Of a stretch of DNA of 64,000 nucleotides, positions 30,418 through 39,040 are shown one piece after another. The position numbers were made by a program, and so were the translations under genes. The DNA comes from an uncultured Prevotella sp. (lineage in GTDB: Bacteria; Bacteroidota; Bacteroidia; Bacteroidales; Bacteroidaceae). Location of the stretch: the NCBI GenBank assembly GCA_944319815.1, contig CALUEX010000048.1:1-64000 (forward strand). The letters are read 5' to 3'. The notes under the pieces were generated by a model. That model saw only the letters and a list, made by a program, of their open reading frames with translations, was not told the DNA's origin and did no database searches. How positions within the stretch are numbered: the stretch's first letter is position 1; every line of letters begins with the position of its first letter.

Positions 30418-31692
30418 TTATTTCCTCAATATTGTTTGTTCACGGTCGGGGCCTATGGAAATTATTTTTATTGGGGTTTCAAGTTCATCCTCAAGGAACT
30501 TGACATAATCAACAAACTCCTGTGGAAATTCATCTTCGCTCGTCATCTTCGTCATATCGGTATTCCAGCCCTTCAACTCCTTATATACAGGTTCTACCCC
30601 CGTTTCTATGTCATACGGAAAATCCCTTGTCATTTCCCCGTTACACTTATATGCCACACACGCCTTTATCGTGCTAAAACCGTCAAGGACGTCACTTTTC
30701 ATCATAATGAGTTGAGTAACACCATTCACCATTATAGCATAACGCAATGCAACCAAATCAATCCAACCGCACCTGCGTTCACGGCCTGTTACGGCACCAT
30801 ATTCATGCCCGAGGCGTCGGATTTCAGCACCTGTTTCATCGAACAGTTCTGTCGGGAACGGCCCTGCACCAACTCGCGTACAATATGCTTTCATTATTCC
30901 ATACACTTCACCTATTTTATTGGGGCCTATCCCCAAGCCCGTACAAGCTCCAGCACAAATTGTATTGGATGAAGTCACAAACGGATAACTGCCAAAATCA
31001 ACATCCAACATCGTCCCTTGCGCACCTTCACACAAAATAGTCTTACCGTCCTTAAGAGCCTTATTTATTACGTGTTCCGAGTCAATAATATTGAACTGGC
31101 GAATGTAGTCTATTCCATCCATCCATTTCCGTTCCGTCTCTGCGAGGTCATACTCCGTATATCCAAGCGACTTTAACATTCGTTCATGACGTGCCTTGTG
31201 TGCTTCATATTTTTCTTCAAAATTATCAAATATGTCGCCAACACGCAAACCGTTGCGAGAGACCTTGTCTGTATACGTCGGACCGATACCTTTTCCGGTA
31301 GTCCCGACCTTGTCTTTCCCTTTTGCCTTTTCATACGCAGCATCAAGCAACCTGTGGGTCGGCATTATCAAATGTGCCTTTTTAGATATGTAAAGCCTGT
31401 CTTTTAACGGATGCCCGGACTTCTCCAAGTCTTTAGCCTCATCCATAAACAAATCCGGAGCCAAAACGACACCATTGCCGATTACATTTACCTTGCCACC
31501 CTGGAATATGCCTGAAGGTATACTTCTAAGCACATATTTCTCACCTCCAAACTCAAGAGTATGCCCTGCGTTGGGGCCACCCTGAAATCTTGCTATCACG
31601 TCATAACGGGGCGTAAGGACATCTACAACCTTGCCTTTGCCTTCATCGCCCCATTGCAAACCTAACAAGACATCAACTTTGCCTTTTTCCAT
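30418..31692 (-). CDS. purA: Adenylosuccinate synthetase
   Basis: Makes adenylosuccinate from IMP, aspartate and GTP, the first committed step to AMP. The 424 residues show 'GLQWGDEGKGKVVD', 'ARFQGGPNAGHT', 'TGKGIGPTYTDK', 'LCEGAQGTMLDVDFGSYPFVTSS', and 'VTGRERRCGWIDL', the standard PurA set. It follows a Fur-family gene by about 27 bp in the same direction, so the two may be co-transcribed, though nothing links their roles. Confidence 0.97.
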   Translation of the reverse strand: MEKGKVDVLLGLQWGDEGKGKVVDVLTPRYDVIARFQGGPNAGHTLEFGGEKYVLRSIPSGIFQGGKVNVIGNGVVLAPDLFMDEAKDLEKSGHPLKDRLYISKKAHLIMPTHRLLDAAYEKAKGKDKVGTTGKGIGPTYTDKVSRNGLRVGDIFDNFEEKYEAHKARHERMLKSLGYTEYDLAETERKWMDGIDYIRQFNIIDSEHVINKALKDGKTILCEGAQGTMLDVDFGSYPFVTSSNTICAGACTGLGIGPNKIGEVYGIMKAYCTRVGAGPFPTELFDETGAEIRRLGHEYGAVTGRERRCGWIDLVALRYAIMVNGVTQLIMMKSDVLDGFSTIKACVAYKCNGEMTRDFPYDIETGVEPVYKELKGWNTDMTKMTSEDEFPQEFVDYVKFLEDELETPIKIISIGPDREQTILRK

Positions 31693-31719
31693 TTTTTCTA
31701 AAATATTTATTCTTATACT

Positions 31720-32184
31720 TTAAATTCTTTTCCTTTTCAGGCGCGTTAACTTTGCCTGGCACGTACTACATATACCATATATATATGTAACGAAACTATC
31801 TTTCCTGAAACGTTTTAAATGCACATTAGCCAACAAGTCAGTCACTTCCGGAATTTTGACCTCTTGCGCCTTTCCACATACAGTACAAACCTGCACGCAA
31901 CCAGAATCGGCATAGCTTGCCTTGTAACGCACGCCAGACGGCAATCTCAGGCTTACAACAAGGTGCAATTCCATCAGCAACCTGATTGTATTGTAAAGCG
32001 TCGCACGACTCACCGGAAAATTCATCTCGCACAACCTGTTGTTTAAATCCTGTATGGAAAAATAAAAGTCCAATCCATATATTGCTTCAAGCACGGCATA
32101 ACGTTCAGGCGTTTTACGGCGCTTGTTTTGCTCCAAGTAATTATTCATTATACGTTTTGCAGCGTTATATGAGTCTGCCTTCAT
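31720..32184 (-). CDS. Fur-family regulator lacking the histidine metal site
   Basis: Winged-helix DNA-binding protein of the Fur superfamily, 154 residues from the ATG of 'MKADSYNAAK'; a later ATG (MNNYLEQ) is possible. The recognition part 'ALYNTIRLLMELHLV' (here ATLYNTIR) fits. The structural zinc site is kept as CTVC and CSTC, but the His-rich block that normally precedes the first CxxC (H-x-H-x-H) reads 'YADSGCVQV', and the His before the last CxxC is also missing. It may therefore not sense iron or peroxide in the usual way. It is the gene before purA. Zur/PerR/Fur assignment is not possible. Confidence 0.82.
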   Translation of the reverse strand: MKADSYNAAKRIMNNYLEQNKRRKTPERYAVLEAIYGLDFYFSIQDLNNRLCEMNFPVSRATLYNTIRLLMELHLVVSLRLPSGVRYKASYADSGCVQVCTVCGKAQEVKIPEVTDLLANVHLKRFRKDSFVTYIYGICSTCQAKLTRLKRKRI

Positions 32185-32239
32185 TTCCTTACAAAATTTC
32201 GCTTTACAAAAATACAAAAAAAATCCGTACTACTGATTG

Positions 32240-32878
32240 TTATGTTATAAAAACATCCAAATCATATTCTTTAAACGCCGATTTCAATATCCCTGCGTGC
32301 TCCTCGTCCATTTGACCGAAACGCACAAGGGCATTTACTACAGAATGCTTGACCGACACAATTCCACAAGACAAGGCCGTTTGCGCCTGGTCTATAAATT
32401 CATTTATGTCACGGACTGAAAAAAGCGCATTCCTTGAAAACAAGCGGGCAAGAACATTATAACCGCAAATCTGCACAAAAGCACTGTCCGACGAAATCCA
32501 TTTCAACGCCAGCCCATCCGCACAGTCAATATACTGAAACAGATTAAAGGCCGCCATCTCTGCAATTTCTTGGTTTTCAATCTGCCCAACCCACAATTCG
32601 GCCAAATCCGGCCTCACTGCCTCTACAGGCATAATCAGCGTGGCAAGAATCTTGCATTCGCGGATGTCCTCTTTCCACAACTCTATGGCGAGCTCATAAT
32701 CCTTGCCATATTCGACAGCCAAACCTTTTAGCGCGGGCAGAGATATGCCCCAATTTATCTTATAGCCAATGCCCTTCTCGCGCATGGATTGTGAAGCCAC
32801 TCCGTTCATGAGCAACCTGAACCGGCTTTTTATTTGCTTCAACTTATCCCGTACTTCAAGCTCCATTTCTATGTTCAA
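32240..32878 (-). CDS. AlkD-like DNA alkylation repair protein (HEAT-repeat)
   Basis: A 212-residue all-helical protein resembling the DNA alkylation repair (AlkD) family: 'GVASQSMREKGIGYKINWGISLP' and 'KEDIRECKILATLIM' match the family's first repeats, and 'LAELWVGQIENQEIAEMAAFNLF' its middle. Members remove alkylated bases or are structural relatives without activity; the catalytic Trp/Asp/Arg set was not checked. Its start codon overlaps the stop of the M49 peptidase by 4 bp (ATGA), so the two are translationally coupled. Confidence 0.75.
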   Translation of the reverse strand: MNIEMELEVRDKLKQIKSRFRLLMNGVASQSMREKGIGYKINWGISLPALKGLAVEYGKDYELAIELWKEDIRECKILATLIMPVEAVRPDLAELWVGQIENQEIAEMAAFNLFQYIDCADGLALKWISSDSAFVQICGYNVLARLFSRNALFSVRDINEFIDQAQTALSCGIVSVKHSVVNALVRFGQMDEEHAGILKSAFKEYDLDVFIT

Positions 32879-34833
32879 ATTAATGTGGAATAATCTTTAC
32901 CATAACGCAGCATCTGCATTTCATAAGATTCTGAATAGTCAACATTAACGTCAACAACATTACCGGCCTCATCCTTAACTAAGCGAAGCACTGGGTTTAT
33001 AAAGCCCTTGTAAGGAGGTATCCCTAATCCTTCATATCTTGAAATTATTTCACTATGCAAATTGGGCTCAACTTTTACGGCATACTCCTCGACTAAATCA
33101 CGTGCTGCAGCAAAGTCTCCTTCGCTTTTTATCCTTTGCACCTCAGCAAGCAGACGGCCGAACAGCATACGTAAACTTACATAATCATTTATCTTGATGT
33201 ATGTCTTTCCGTCCTTGCATACCATCTCCACAACATTTTGGGACTTGCCTTGCTCATAGCACCAACGCGCTATCAAGGCACGGTCGCGCATATGGGCTTC
33301 CTCTATCTCATTACCTTTCTTTATACGGGCCAATTGAGTAAGTAGACCGTTCATCATATACGAATAGTAACCGGCCTTGTATGCTTCGGCATTTGGCAAC
33401 AGGCCCAGTTCCAGCATCTTGGCATCCGCAATATAATACAAGCCGAACAAGTCTGCCCTAGCTTCTTCTATTGTGTTTCCATACGCCTTCAATGCATCAG
33501 AATCCACACCGGGCAACAGTTGTCCGCTACCATGTCCTAAGCACTCATGAAGGTCCGTGTGAATAATGTCGCAGATGTCTCCATACTTTTTCACAAGAGC
33601 CCTCGACTCGTCGTCAATCACGAACTCTTCAATAAATCCGTTATCGCGTGCAGCCTCGTTGTAAGCATTGATAATGTTACTTATCGTTATACTTTTACTT
33701 CCGTGCCTTGCACGTATCCAGTCGGCATTGGGCAGATTGATACCTATCGCAGTTGACGGATATTCCCCTCCGCCCAACATAGCTGCGCAAATCACGTTAG
33801 CAGATACGCCGGTAACATTCTCTTTCTTAAAGCGGCTGTCCACGGGAGATTGGTCTTCAAACCATTGCGCATTGCGGCTTATGGCATTAGTGCGCCTTGT
33901 TCCTTCCACATCGCGATATTCCACGAGTCCCTCCCATGTACCTTTCATCCCGAGTGGGTCATCGTAAACCTCAATGAAACCATTGATGAAATCTATTTGC
34001 GAATCTTTGTCCTCAACCCATTCCACGCAATAATCATTAAAGTTTCCCAGGTCACCGGTCCTGTAATAATCAATGAGTAGCTCTATAGTCTTGCGCTGTT
34101 TGTCGTTCTCGGCAAAGGCCAACGCCTTTCCGAGCCAAGTGATGATTTTCTCTATCGCGGCACTATACTTTCCTCCCGCTCTCCATGTAAGTTCCGATAT
34201 TTTGCCGTTTTCTTTTATCACCGTAGTGTTCAACCCGTATGAATGAGGGGAAGTGCTTGCGTCTTTCTTCATTGAAGAATAATAATCCTCCACTTCATCT
34301 TGGCTTACGCCTTCATAAAAGTTGCAAGCTGACGATTTCACCAAGTCCCAACCTATTTTCTTGCACACCTTCACAGGCAATACAGCTGCGTCAAAAATGA
34401 CCGGCAACAATTCATCCAACAACACTTCAACGCCTTGCCCATCTTGCAAGGGCAACTGTTTGTGGTCAATACGCTTTACAGCTGAGACAAAGAAGTCTTT
34501 TGAAAATCCCGGTTCAAATTTATCACAACCATAATGATGGTATATGCCATTAGAGAACCAGACTCGTTTCAAGTATGTCTCAAGCCCCTTGAAATCGGAT
34601 GAATTACGGTCTCCATCATAATCCGTATATATGGCCTCAAGCGTCTTACGTATCTTCAGGTTGTACCTTCCAAACTGGTCGAAAGTCATATCCCTGCCCC
34701 ATAAAGCCGCTTCGGCCAAACAATATACCAACTTCTTTTGCCGCAACGTAAGTTTATCGAAACCGTCCAAACGGTATCTCAACATCTGTATGTCTGCAAA
34801 ACGGCAATCTTCATATTTAAAATCTTCCGTCAT
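32875..34833 (-). CDS. Dipeptidyl peptidase III-like zinc metallopeptidase (M49)
   Basis: The 652-residue protein has the M49 zinc motif HEXXGH as H-E-C-L-G-H at 429-434 and the second motif EEARAD at 456-461, where the further ligand Glu sits. It would remove dipeptides from the N-terminus of short peptides. No signal peptide or lipobox is seen, so it acts in the cytosol. Bacteroidetes homologues are often labelled 'dihydrofolate reductase' in databases; nothing in this sequence supports that. The gene is coupled to the AlkD-like gene behind it. Confidence 0.88.
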   Translation of the reverse strand: MTEDFKYEDCRFADIQMLRYRLDGFDKLTLRQKKLVYCLAEAALWGRDMTFDQFGRYNLKIRKTLEAIYTDYDGDRNSSDFKGLETYLKRVWFSNGIYHHYGCDKFEPGFSKDFFVSAVKRIDHKQLPLQDGQGVEVLLDELLPVIFDAAVLPVKVCKKIGWDLVKSSACNFYEGVSQDEVEDYYSSMKKDASTSPHSYGLNTTVIKENGKISELTWRAGGKYSAAIEKIITWLGKALAFAENDKQRKTIELLIDYYRTGDLGNFNDYCVEWVEDKDSQIDFINGFIEVYDDPLGMKGTWEGLVEYRDVEGTRRTNAISRNAQWFEDQSPVDSRFKKENVTGVSANVICAAMLGGGEYPSTAIGINLPNADWIRARHGSKSITISNIINAYNEAARDNGFIEEFVIDDESRALVKKYGDICDIIHTDLHECLGHGSGQLLPGVDSDALKAYGNTIEEARADLFGLYYIADAKMLELGLLPNAEAYKAGYYSYMMNGLLTQLARIKKGNEIEEAHMRDRALIARWCYEQGKSQNVVEMVCKDGKTYIKINDYVSLRMLFGRLLAEVQRIKSEGDFAAARDLVEEYAVKVEPNLHSEIISRYEGLGIPPYKGFINPVLRLVKDEAGNVVDVNVDYSESYEMQMLRYGKDYSTLI

Positions 34834-34854
34834 ATACTCAAATTATAGATAGCA

Positions 34855-34935
34855 AAAATGCCTCCTGAAAGTTTTAAACAAGGGCATCATAAAATCCTCT
34901 TATGCCCAACATTTAAAGACCGTCTATCAGGCAAA
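34855..34935. repeat. 22-bp degenerate repeat array (locus 4)
   Basis: Cores 'ATGCCTCC', 'GGGCATCAT' and 'ATGCCCAAC' stand exactly 22 bp apart (34860, 34882, 34904); a fourth 'AGACCGTCT' is out of phase. The array fills the gap between the peptidase start and the AraC-type gene. Confidence 0.55.
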
Positions 34936-34937
34936 TC

Positions 34938-35348
34938 TTAATCTTCCATCATTTTATATTGTCTTGGCGTTATACCGGTGAACTTGTAAAAAGCGGCGTA
35001 AAAAGACTGGCGATTTGAGAAACCGACCATATCACTAACCTCTTCCATTTTCAAGCTCTTATACCGTTTGTCCCTCAACAGGGATTTAGCATTATCTATC
35101 CTGTATTTGTTGACCAATGATGTGTAGTTCATGCCGAAACACACACTTACCACAGCAGAGACATATCGAGTGTTAGTACCCAAATCTTCTGCCAATCGCT
35201 TCGCGGAATACTCCTTATCCTTATATTTCTTCTTTTTCAACAAGATAGTGACTATCTTGCTTTTCAATTCACCCATCAACTTTTGATTGACCATCGAACG
35301 GTAAGCAGCATCCTTGCTGCCGTTTAAATTAATATTGTACTTAGTCAT
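34938..35348 (-). CDS. Orphan AraC-type DNA-binding protein
   Basis: A 136-residue protein that is almost only a double helix-turn-helix domain of AraC type: first helix-turn-helix 'YSAKRLAEDLGTNTRYVSAVV', linker 'YRIDNAKSLL', second 'MEEVSDMVGFSNRQSFYAAFYKFTGITPRQY'. The sensing domain or membrane sensor usually fused to this domain in Bacteroidetes is missing, and no partner gene is next to it. It may act as a stand-alone activator or be what remains of a larger regulator; the N-terminal 30 residues show no known fold. Confidence 0.85.
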   Translation of the reverse strand: MTKYNINLNGSKDAAYRSMVNQKLMGELKSKIVTILLKKKKYKDKEYSAKRLAEDLGTNTRYVSAVVSVCFGMNYTSLVNKYRIDNAKSLLRDKRYKSLKMEEVSDMVGFSNRQSFYAAFYKFTGITPRQYKMMED

Positions 35349-35598
35349 AAATCGTTCTTCCTGAAAAAACTAATCTTTCCCTTTATATTTATCCAGAGGC
35401 GAAAAGTCCCACGCAAGTTATCTGCTTTCATACCGACAGGCATTTTCTTTCCTCTAACCTGCAAAGGTAACACTTTTATTTGAAATGTCATTAGTGTTCT
35501 CGGAAAAATGATGACAAACCCACTTCTGCTTACGAAAAACTATAAATTTCACTGAAGTTGACGTCTCCAATACAGCTGTGGCCCCGCGTTACACGTAC

Positions 35599-35708
35599 AA
35601 CCTCTATCAAGCTAAAAACAAGAGGTGCCATTTTGCACGCAGAAACACCACCTCTCATGATGCAATACATGGTCTTTCGCAGCGCATTTTACATGGTCTT
35701 CGCTAACA
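35599..35708. repeat. 22-bp degenerate repeat array, five units (locus 5)
   Basis: Five successive 22-bp units; four are clear (cores GGTGCCATTTTGC, CACCACCTCTC, CATGGTCTTTCGC, CATGGTCTTCGC), the first is looser. Core orientation changes from GCCA/CCAC to TGGT, so both strands contribute similar motifs. Confidence 0.65.
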
Positions 35709-35818
35709 TACGTGAGTTCGGCATAATCCGCCGCATTACATTCATAGCTCCGTCCCGTAAAATCCAATAAATAATGCGGACAAGAAAACCGGGCAAAATC
35801 ATTTCAACGCCATTTTAT

Positions 35819-35849
35819 TTTGCCGTTCGCCCGAAAATGACTAACTTTG
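35819..35849 (+). promoter_or_regulatory. Promoter of rnpB
   Basis: TTTG (35819-35822), 19 bp, TAACTTTG (35842-35849), 12 bp before the RNA's first paired base. Confidence 0.85.
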
Positions 35850-35861
35850 CCGTAAAATAAT

Positions 35862-36248
35862 GGGATGCAGTGCCACGGCCTGCCGCCGGTGCCGTAACAG
35901 GTACGGGAGGAAAGTCCGGGCAGCAGAGGACGCTCCACTTCTGAAAATGGAAGCTGCCGGCGACGGCAGGACAAGGCAGAAGAAAACAACCGCCTTCAAG
36001 CATTTGAGGGTAAGGGTGAGAAGGTGGTGTAAGAGACCACCGGCCGTCAAGTGATTGGCGGGCCGTGCCATCTGGAGGCTGCAAGTTCATGTAAACCGTC
36101 GTCTGAGGGTTGTCCGCCCGATTTTAATAACGACGGAGGGTGGAACGCTTGAGCCATGAAGCGATTTATGGCGTAGATAAATGGCAGGCACCGTGGACGG
36201 GTAAAACCGCCCACGGAACAGAACCCGGCTTACAGGGGCACTGCTCCC
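35862..36248 (+). ncRNA. rnpB: RNase P RNA, type A
   Basis: Catalytic RNA that trims the 5' end of tRNAs. Seen are the universal blocks 'GAGGAAAGTCCGGGC', 'GTAAGAGACCACCGG' and 'ACAGAACCCGGCTTA'. The ends pair (GGGA-GCAGTGCC with GGCACTGCTCCC), which fixes both boundaries, and a run of six T follows the 3' end as terminator. 387 nt. Confidence 0.96.
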
Positions 36249-36414
36249 TTTTTTATATATACCTGCTATATCCCCGCATTTGCCACTGACGCAAGCCATA
36301 GTCAAACAAGAACTGCCTATAGGCATCAACCATCAAAAAGTGAATACCGGCTTGCCAGGCCATGAGGCTTCCACTATATGCCCCTCACAATATGCGCATA
36401 AACCTTAAAAACCG

Positions 36415-37734
36415 ATGAAAAATCAACTGTATAAAATAATAGATTTCCTGAAAGTCGGCATCTGGCACGTAAAGCGCGAGAACGTAAAGCCTTGGCTCTA
36501 TTTCTTCTACGGCATAGTGAAAAAGCTGCTGCTGGCCATCGAGCGCGCCACGACAAAACGGATGGTAAACTCGGCTTCAGCCCTGACATACTCTACACTG
36601 TTGGCCATCGTGCCAATAATGGCTGTGGTGTTTGCCATAGCACGAGGCTTCGGCTACAACAAGTACATAGAAGAATGGTTCCGCGAGGCGTTGGCAAGCC
36701 AACCCCAAGCGGCAGAAATAATAATAGGCTTCGTCAACTCGTACCTGGTACACACAAAAAGCGGAGTGTTCCTCGGCATCGGTCTCGTATTCATGCTCTG
36801 GACCGTAATAATGCTTATAAACAACATTGAACAGACTTTCAACTACATCTGGCAAGTGAAAAAGCCGCGAAGCCTGTTTCGCACGATAACCGACTATATG
36901 GCGATGTTCCTTCTCGCACCAATGATTATCGTGCTCACGTCAGGTATATCGATTTTCGTTGCCACCGTGTCTGACAGTATGGAAGGATACGCGCTGCTAG
37001 CTCCAGTCATGCGTTTCATAATAGACTTAATGCCTTATATATTCATGTCGGCAGTATTCGTAGCCCTGTATGTTTTCATGCCCAACACCAAGGTCAAGTT
37101 CAGCTGTGCAATAGTGCCGGGAATATTGGCAGGAGTTGCCATGCAGGGGCTGCAGCTGGTCTACATTCATTCACAGATATGGGTCAGCAGCTATAACGCC
37201 ATATACGGCTCGTTCGCTGCACTGCCGCTGTTTATGCTATGGGTTCAAATATCTTGGACAATTTGCCTGTTTGGCGCGGAATTGTGTTATACGAGCCAAA
37301 ACCTTGAAGATTATGCCTTCAGGGCGGTGACCGAAGACATCAGCCATCGCTACCGCCTGATGCTCAGCGTGATGCTGGGAAGCCTGATATGCAAACGGTT
37401 TGAAGAAGGCGGCAGGCCGTATACTGCACTTGAGCTGAAACTTGAGACGGGCATCCCTGTCAGGATTGTAAACGACCTTCTTTACGACCTGACACGAATG
37501 CACATAATAATAGAGGTGACTGGTGACGAAAAGGGGGAAATAAGCTGTTACCAACCTGCCGAACCGACATCACGACTAAGTGTCGGATTGTTGATTGACC
37601 GCCTGGAATCGCAAGGGCGATGGTCACTTGAACTTGATTTGCACAAATTTGCATCGGAAAACTGGAAGCACGTAATAAAATCGCGTTCAGACTATCTTGA
37701 CAACCAACGCGGTATATTATTAAAGGATATGTAA
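36415..37734 (+). CDS. YihY/BrkB-family inner-membrane protein
   Basis: A 439-residue membrane protein of the YihY (formerly 'RNase BN') family with about six helices, for example 'ALTYSTLLAIVPIMAVVFAIA' at 55-75 and 'GVFLGIGLVFMLWTVIMLINNIEQTFNYIW' at about 117-146, the family hallmark. After residue 320 comes a soluble tail with a helix-turn-helix-like part ('ALELKLETGIPVRIVNDLL'). The function is not established; members affect envelope properties. It is preceded by rnpB and a 166-bp gap without recognised features. Confidence 0.88.
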   Translation: MKNQLYKIIDFLKVGIWHVKRENVKPWLYFFYGIVKKLLLAIERATTKRMVNSASALTYSTLLAIVPIMAVVFAIARGFGYNKYIEEWFREALASQPQAAEIIIGFVNSYLVHTKSGVFLGIGLVFMLWTVIMLINNIEQTFNYIWQVKKPRSLFRTITDYMAMFLLAPMIIVLTSGISIFVATVSDSMEGYALLAPVMRFIIDLMPYIFMSAVFVALYVFMPNTKVKFSCAIVPGILAGVAMQGLQLVYIHSQIWVSSYNAIYGSFAALPLFMLWVQISWTICLFGAELCYTSQNLEDYAFRAVTEDISHRYRLMLSVMLGSLICKRFEEGGRPYTALELKLETGIPVRIVNDLLYDLTRMHIIIEVTGDEKGEISCYQPAEPTSRLSVGLLIDRLESQGRWSLELDLHKFASENWKHVIKSRSDYLDNQRGILLKDM

Positions 37735-37765
37735 AGGCAAGTCTGACAACACTACGCGCCAAGGC

Positions 37766-38170
37766 TTACCCCTTTCTATCTTCATCCACAAAAGAGTCCA
37801 CTGCGTCAAGATAGCTTTCTATATCAGCGTTATACATCTTTTTCAACCTGATATTGTCAACCAGGCGCATAACGACAAAATACAACAATGAAAGTACAAC
37901 CCCAGCACCAACACCAAGCAGGAGAATGACCGTGCCGTCGCCAAAATAGGATAAGATTATAACCGGCATTACGAGTATTATGCCTGGTATTACGAGGTTC
38001 TTTTTCCTTTCTTCGTCAAGGTCAAGGATACGTTGTTTGTCATAAATATAATCTTTTACCTCACTCTCACTTGTATTGTAATTTTCGGGAGTTGGGAAAC
38101 CGGCGGTTTCCTTATTGCGATTAATCTTATCCATCATGGAATGTTCCCAATCTACAAGTATTTTGTCCAT
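37766..38170 (-). CDS. Small two-helix membrane protein, unknown
   Basis: A 134-residue protein from the ATG of 'MDKILVDW'. The first 60 residues are polar; two adjacent membrane helices follow (about 62-80 'VIPGIILVMPVIILSYF' and 83-104 'ILLLGVGAGVVLSLLYFVV'), then a short charged tail with 'YLDAVDSFVDED'. It is convergent with yihY, with a gap of 31 bp. I do not recognise the family. Confidence 0.7.
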   Translation of the reverse strand: MDKILVDWEHSMMDKINRNKETAGFPTPENYNTSESEVKDYIYDKQRILDLDEERKKNLVIPGIILVMPVIILSYFGDGTVILLLGVGAGVVLSLLYFVVMRLVDNIRLKKMYNADIESYLDAVDSFVDEDRKG

Positions 38171-38225
38171 AATCGTATTGTTTTGGAGACAAAAATATAA
38201 CAAGTCAGGCTAAAAACAAAATAAA

Positions 38226-38257
38226 TTTGGAGGAAATAAAAATAATTGTTACTTTTG
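38226..38257 (+). promoter_or_regulatory. Promoter of the DUF1232-cupin-RluA operon
   Basis: TTTG (38226-38229), 20 bp, TACTTTTG (38250-38257), 36 bp before the first start codon. Confidence 0.8.
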
Positions 38258-38293
38258 TACCAAAATAAGATACACATTAAAACCTCTTGAATT

Positions 38294-38683
38294 ATGAATT
38301 TACCCGATTTCATGTCATATTCAAATAAATTCACGGCAAGTGACTTTATTGAAAAAATCTCCAAAATAGCCAAAAGGGCTGGAGCAAAATTGGTTTATGC
38401 GGCATTCATACTTTACTACACGCTACAAAGTGATAAAATATCAATCAAGGACAAGGCTATTATCGTAGGTGCGTTAGGATACCTCATCAGCCCTCTCGAC
38501 GTCATACCAGACGCCATACCGATAGCAGGACTTGGCGATGACCTTGCTGTATTAATATACGTGCTTAACAAAGTATGGGGAAACGTATCTGACGACATAA
38601 AAGAAAAGTCCAAGGCGAAACTGTCAAAATGGTTTGACGAAGATGAGATTAAGGAGATAGACACTCTATTTGACAAAGAATAA
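38294..38683 (+). CDS. DUF1232 / YkvA-family membrane protein
   Basis: A 129-residue protein whose middle 'KAIIVGALGYLISPLDVIPDAIPIAGLGDDLAVL' is the DUF1232 signature, forming one hydrophobic hairpin. The function of the family is unknown. It is the first gene of a tight run with a cupin (12-bp gap) and a pseudouridine synthase. Confidence 0.88.
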   Translation: MNLPDFMSYSNKFTASDFIEKISKIAKRAGAKLVYAAFILYYTLQSDKISIKDKAIIVGALGYLISPLDVIPDAIPIAGLGDDLAVLIYVLNKVWGNVSDDIKEKSKAKLSKWFDEDEIKEIDTLFDKE

Positions 38684-38695
38684 CTTTCAGGAATA

Positions 38696-39040
38696 ATGAT
38701 TATCGATTTTGGGAAAATATCCGAGATATGCGTGATGAACTTCAAGGGAGGTAACGGCGAACTGCTGACACGCAATTATGAAGACGATAAGTGCAAAATC
38801 ATGATGAGTTGCCTGAAGCCGGGAGCTTCATCCGGCCTCCACACGCACGAGTGCAACTGTGAAATAGTATACGTAATAAGCGGTACTGCAACATTCCATT
38901 ATGACGGCAAGACCGAAACTGCCGAGGCCGGGCAAGTTCACTATTGTCCAGAAGGCCATTCACACTACATGGAAAACAACACAGACGAAGATTTACATTA
39001 TCTTGCAATAGTGCCAGCCCATCAAGCAATGACAAAATGA
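38696..39040 (+). CDS. Small cupin-domain protein
   Basis: A 114-residue single cupin barrel. Cupin motif 1 is seen as 'SSGLHTHECNCEIVYVISG' (two His and a Glu as metal ligands) and motif 2 as 'HYCPEGHSHYMEN'. Proteins of this size bind a metal and a small ligand; the ligand cannot be told. Its stop overlaps the next start by 4 bp. Confidence 0.85.
   Translation: MIIDFGKISEICVMNFKGGNGELLTRNYEDDKCKIMMSCLKPGASSGLHTHECNCEIVYVISGTATFHYDGKTETAEAGQVHYCPEGHSHYMENNTDEDLHYLAIVPAHQAMTK

Larger units (their letters stand above)
35349..35861. other. Intergenic region between the AraC-type gene and rnpB
   Basis: About 510 bp. It contains the promoter region of the AraC-type gene, five 22-bp repeat units and the rnpB promoter. 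No gene is supported. Confidence 0.6.

Noticed and set aside
32875..34833. Dihydrofolate reductase
   Set aside because: A frequent database label for this family, but the HECLGH and EEARAD motifs identify an M49 metallopeptidase and no DHFR motif is present.
35815..36090. Minus-strand frames of 61-91 residues
   Set aside because: They lie over the RNase P RNA, whose conserved blocks are unmistakable.
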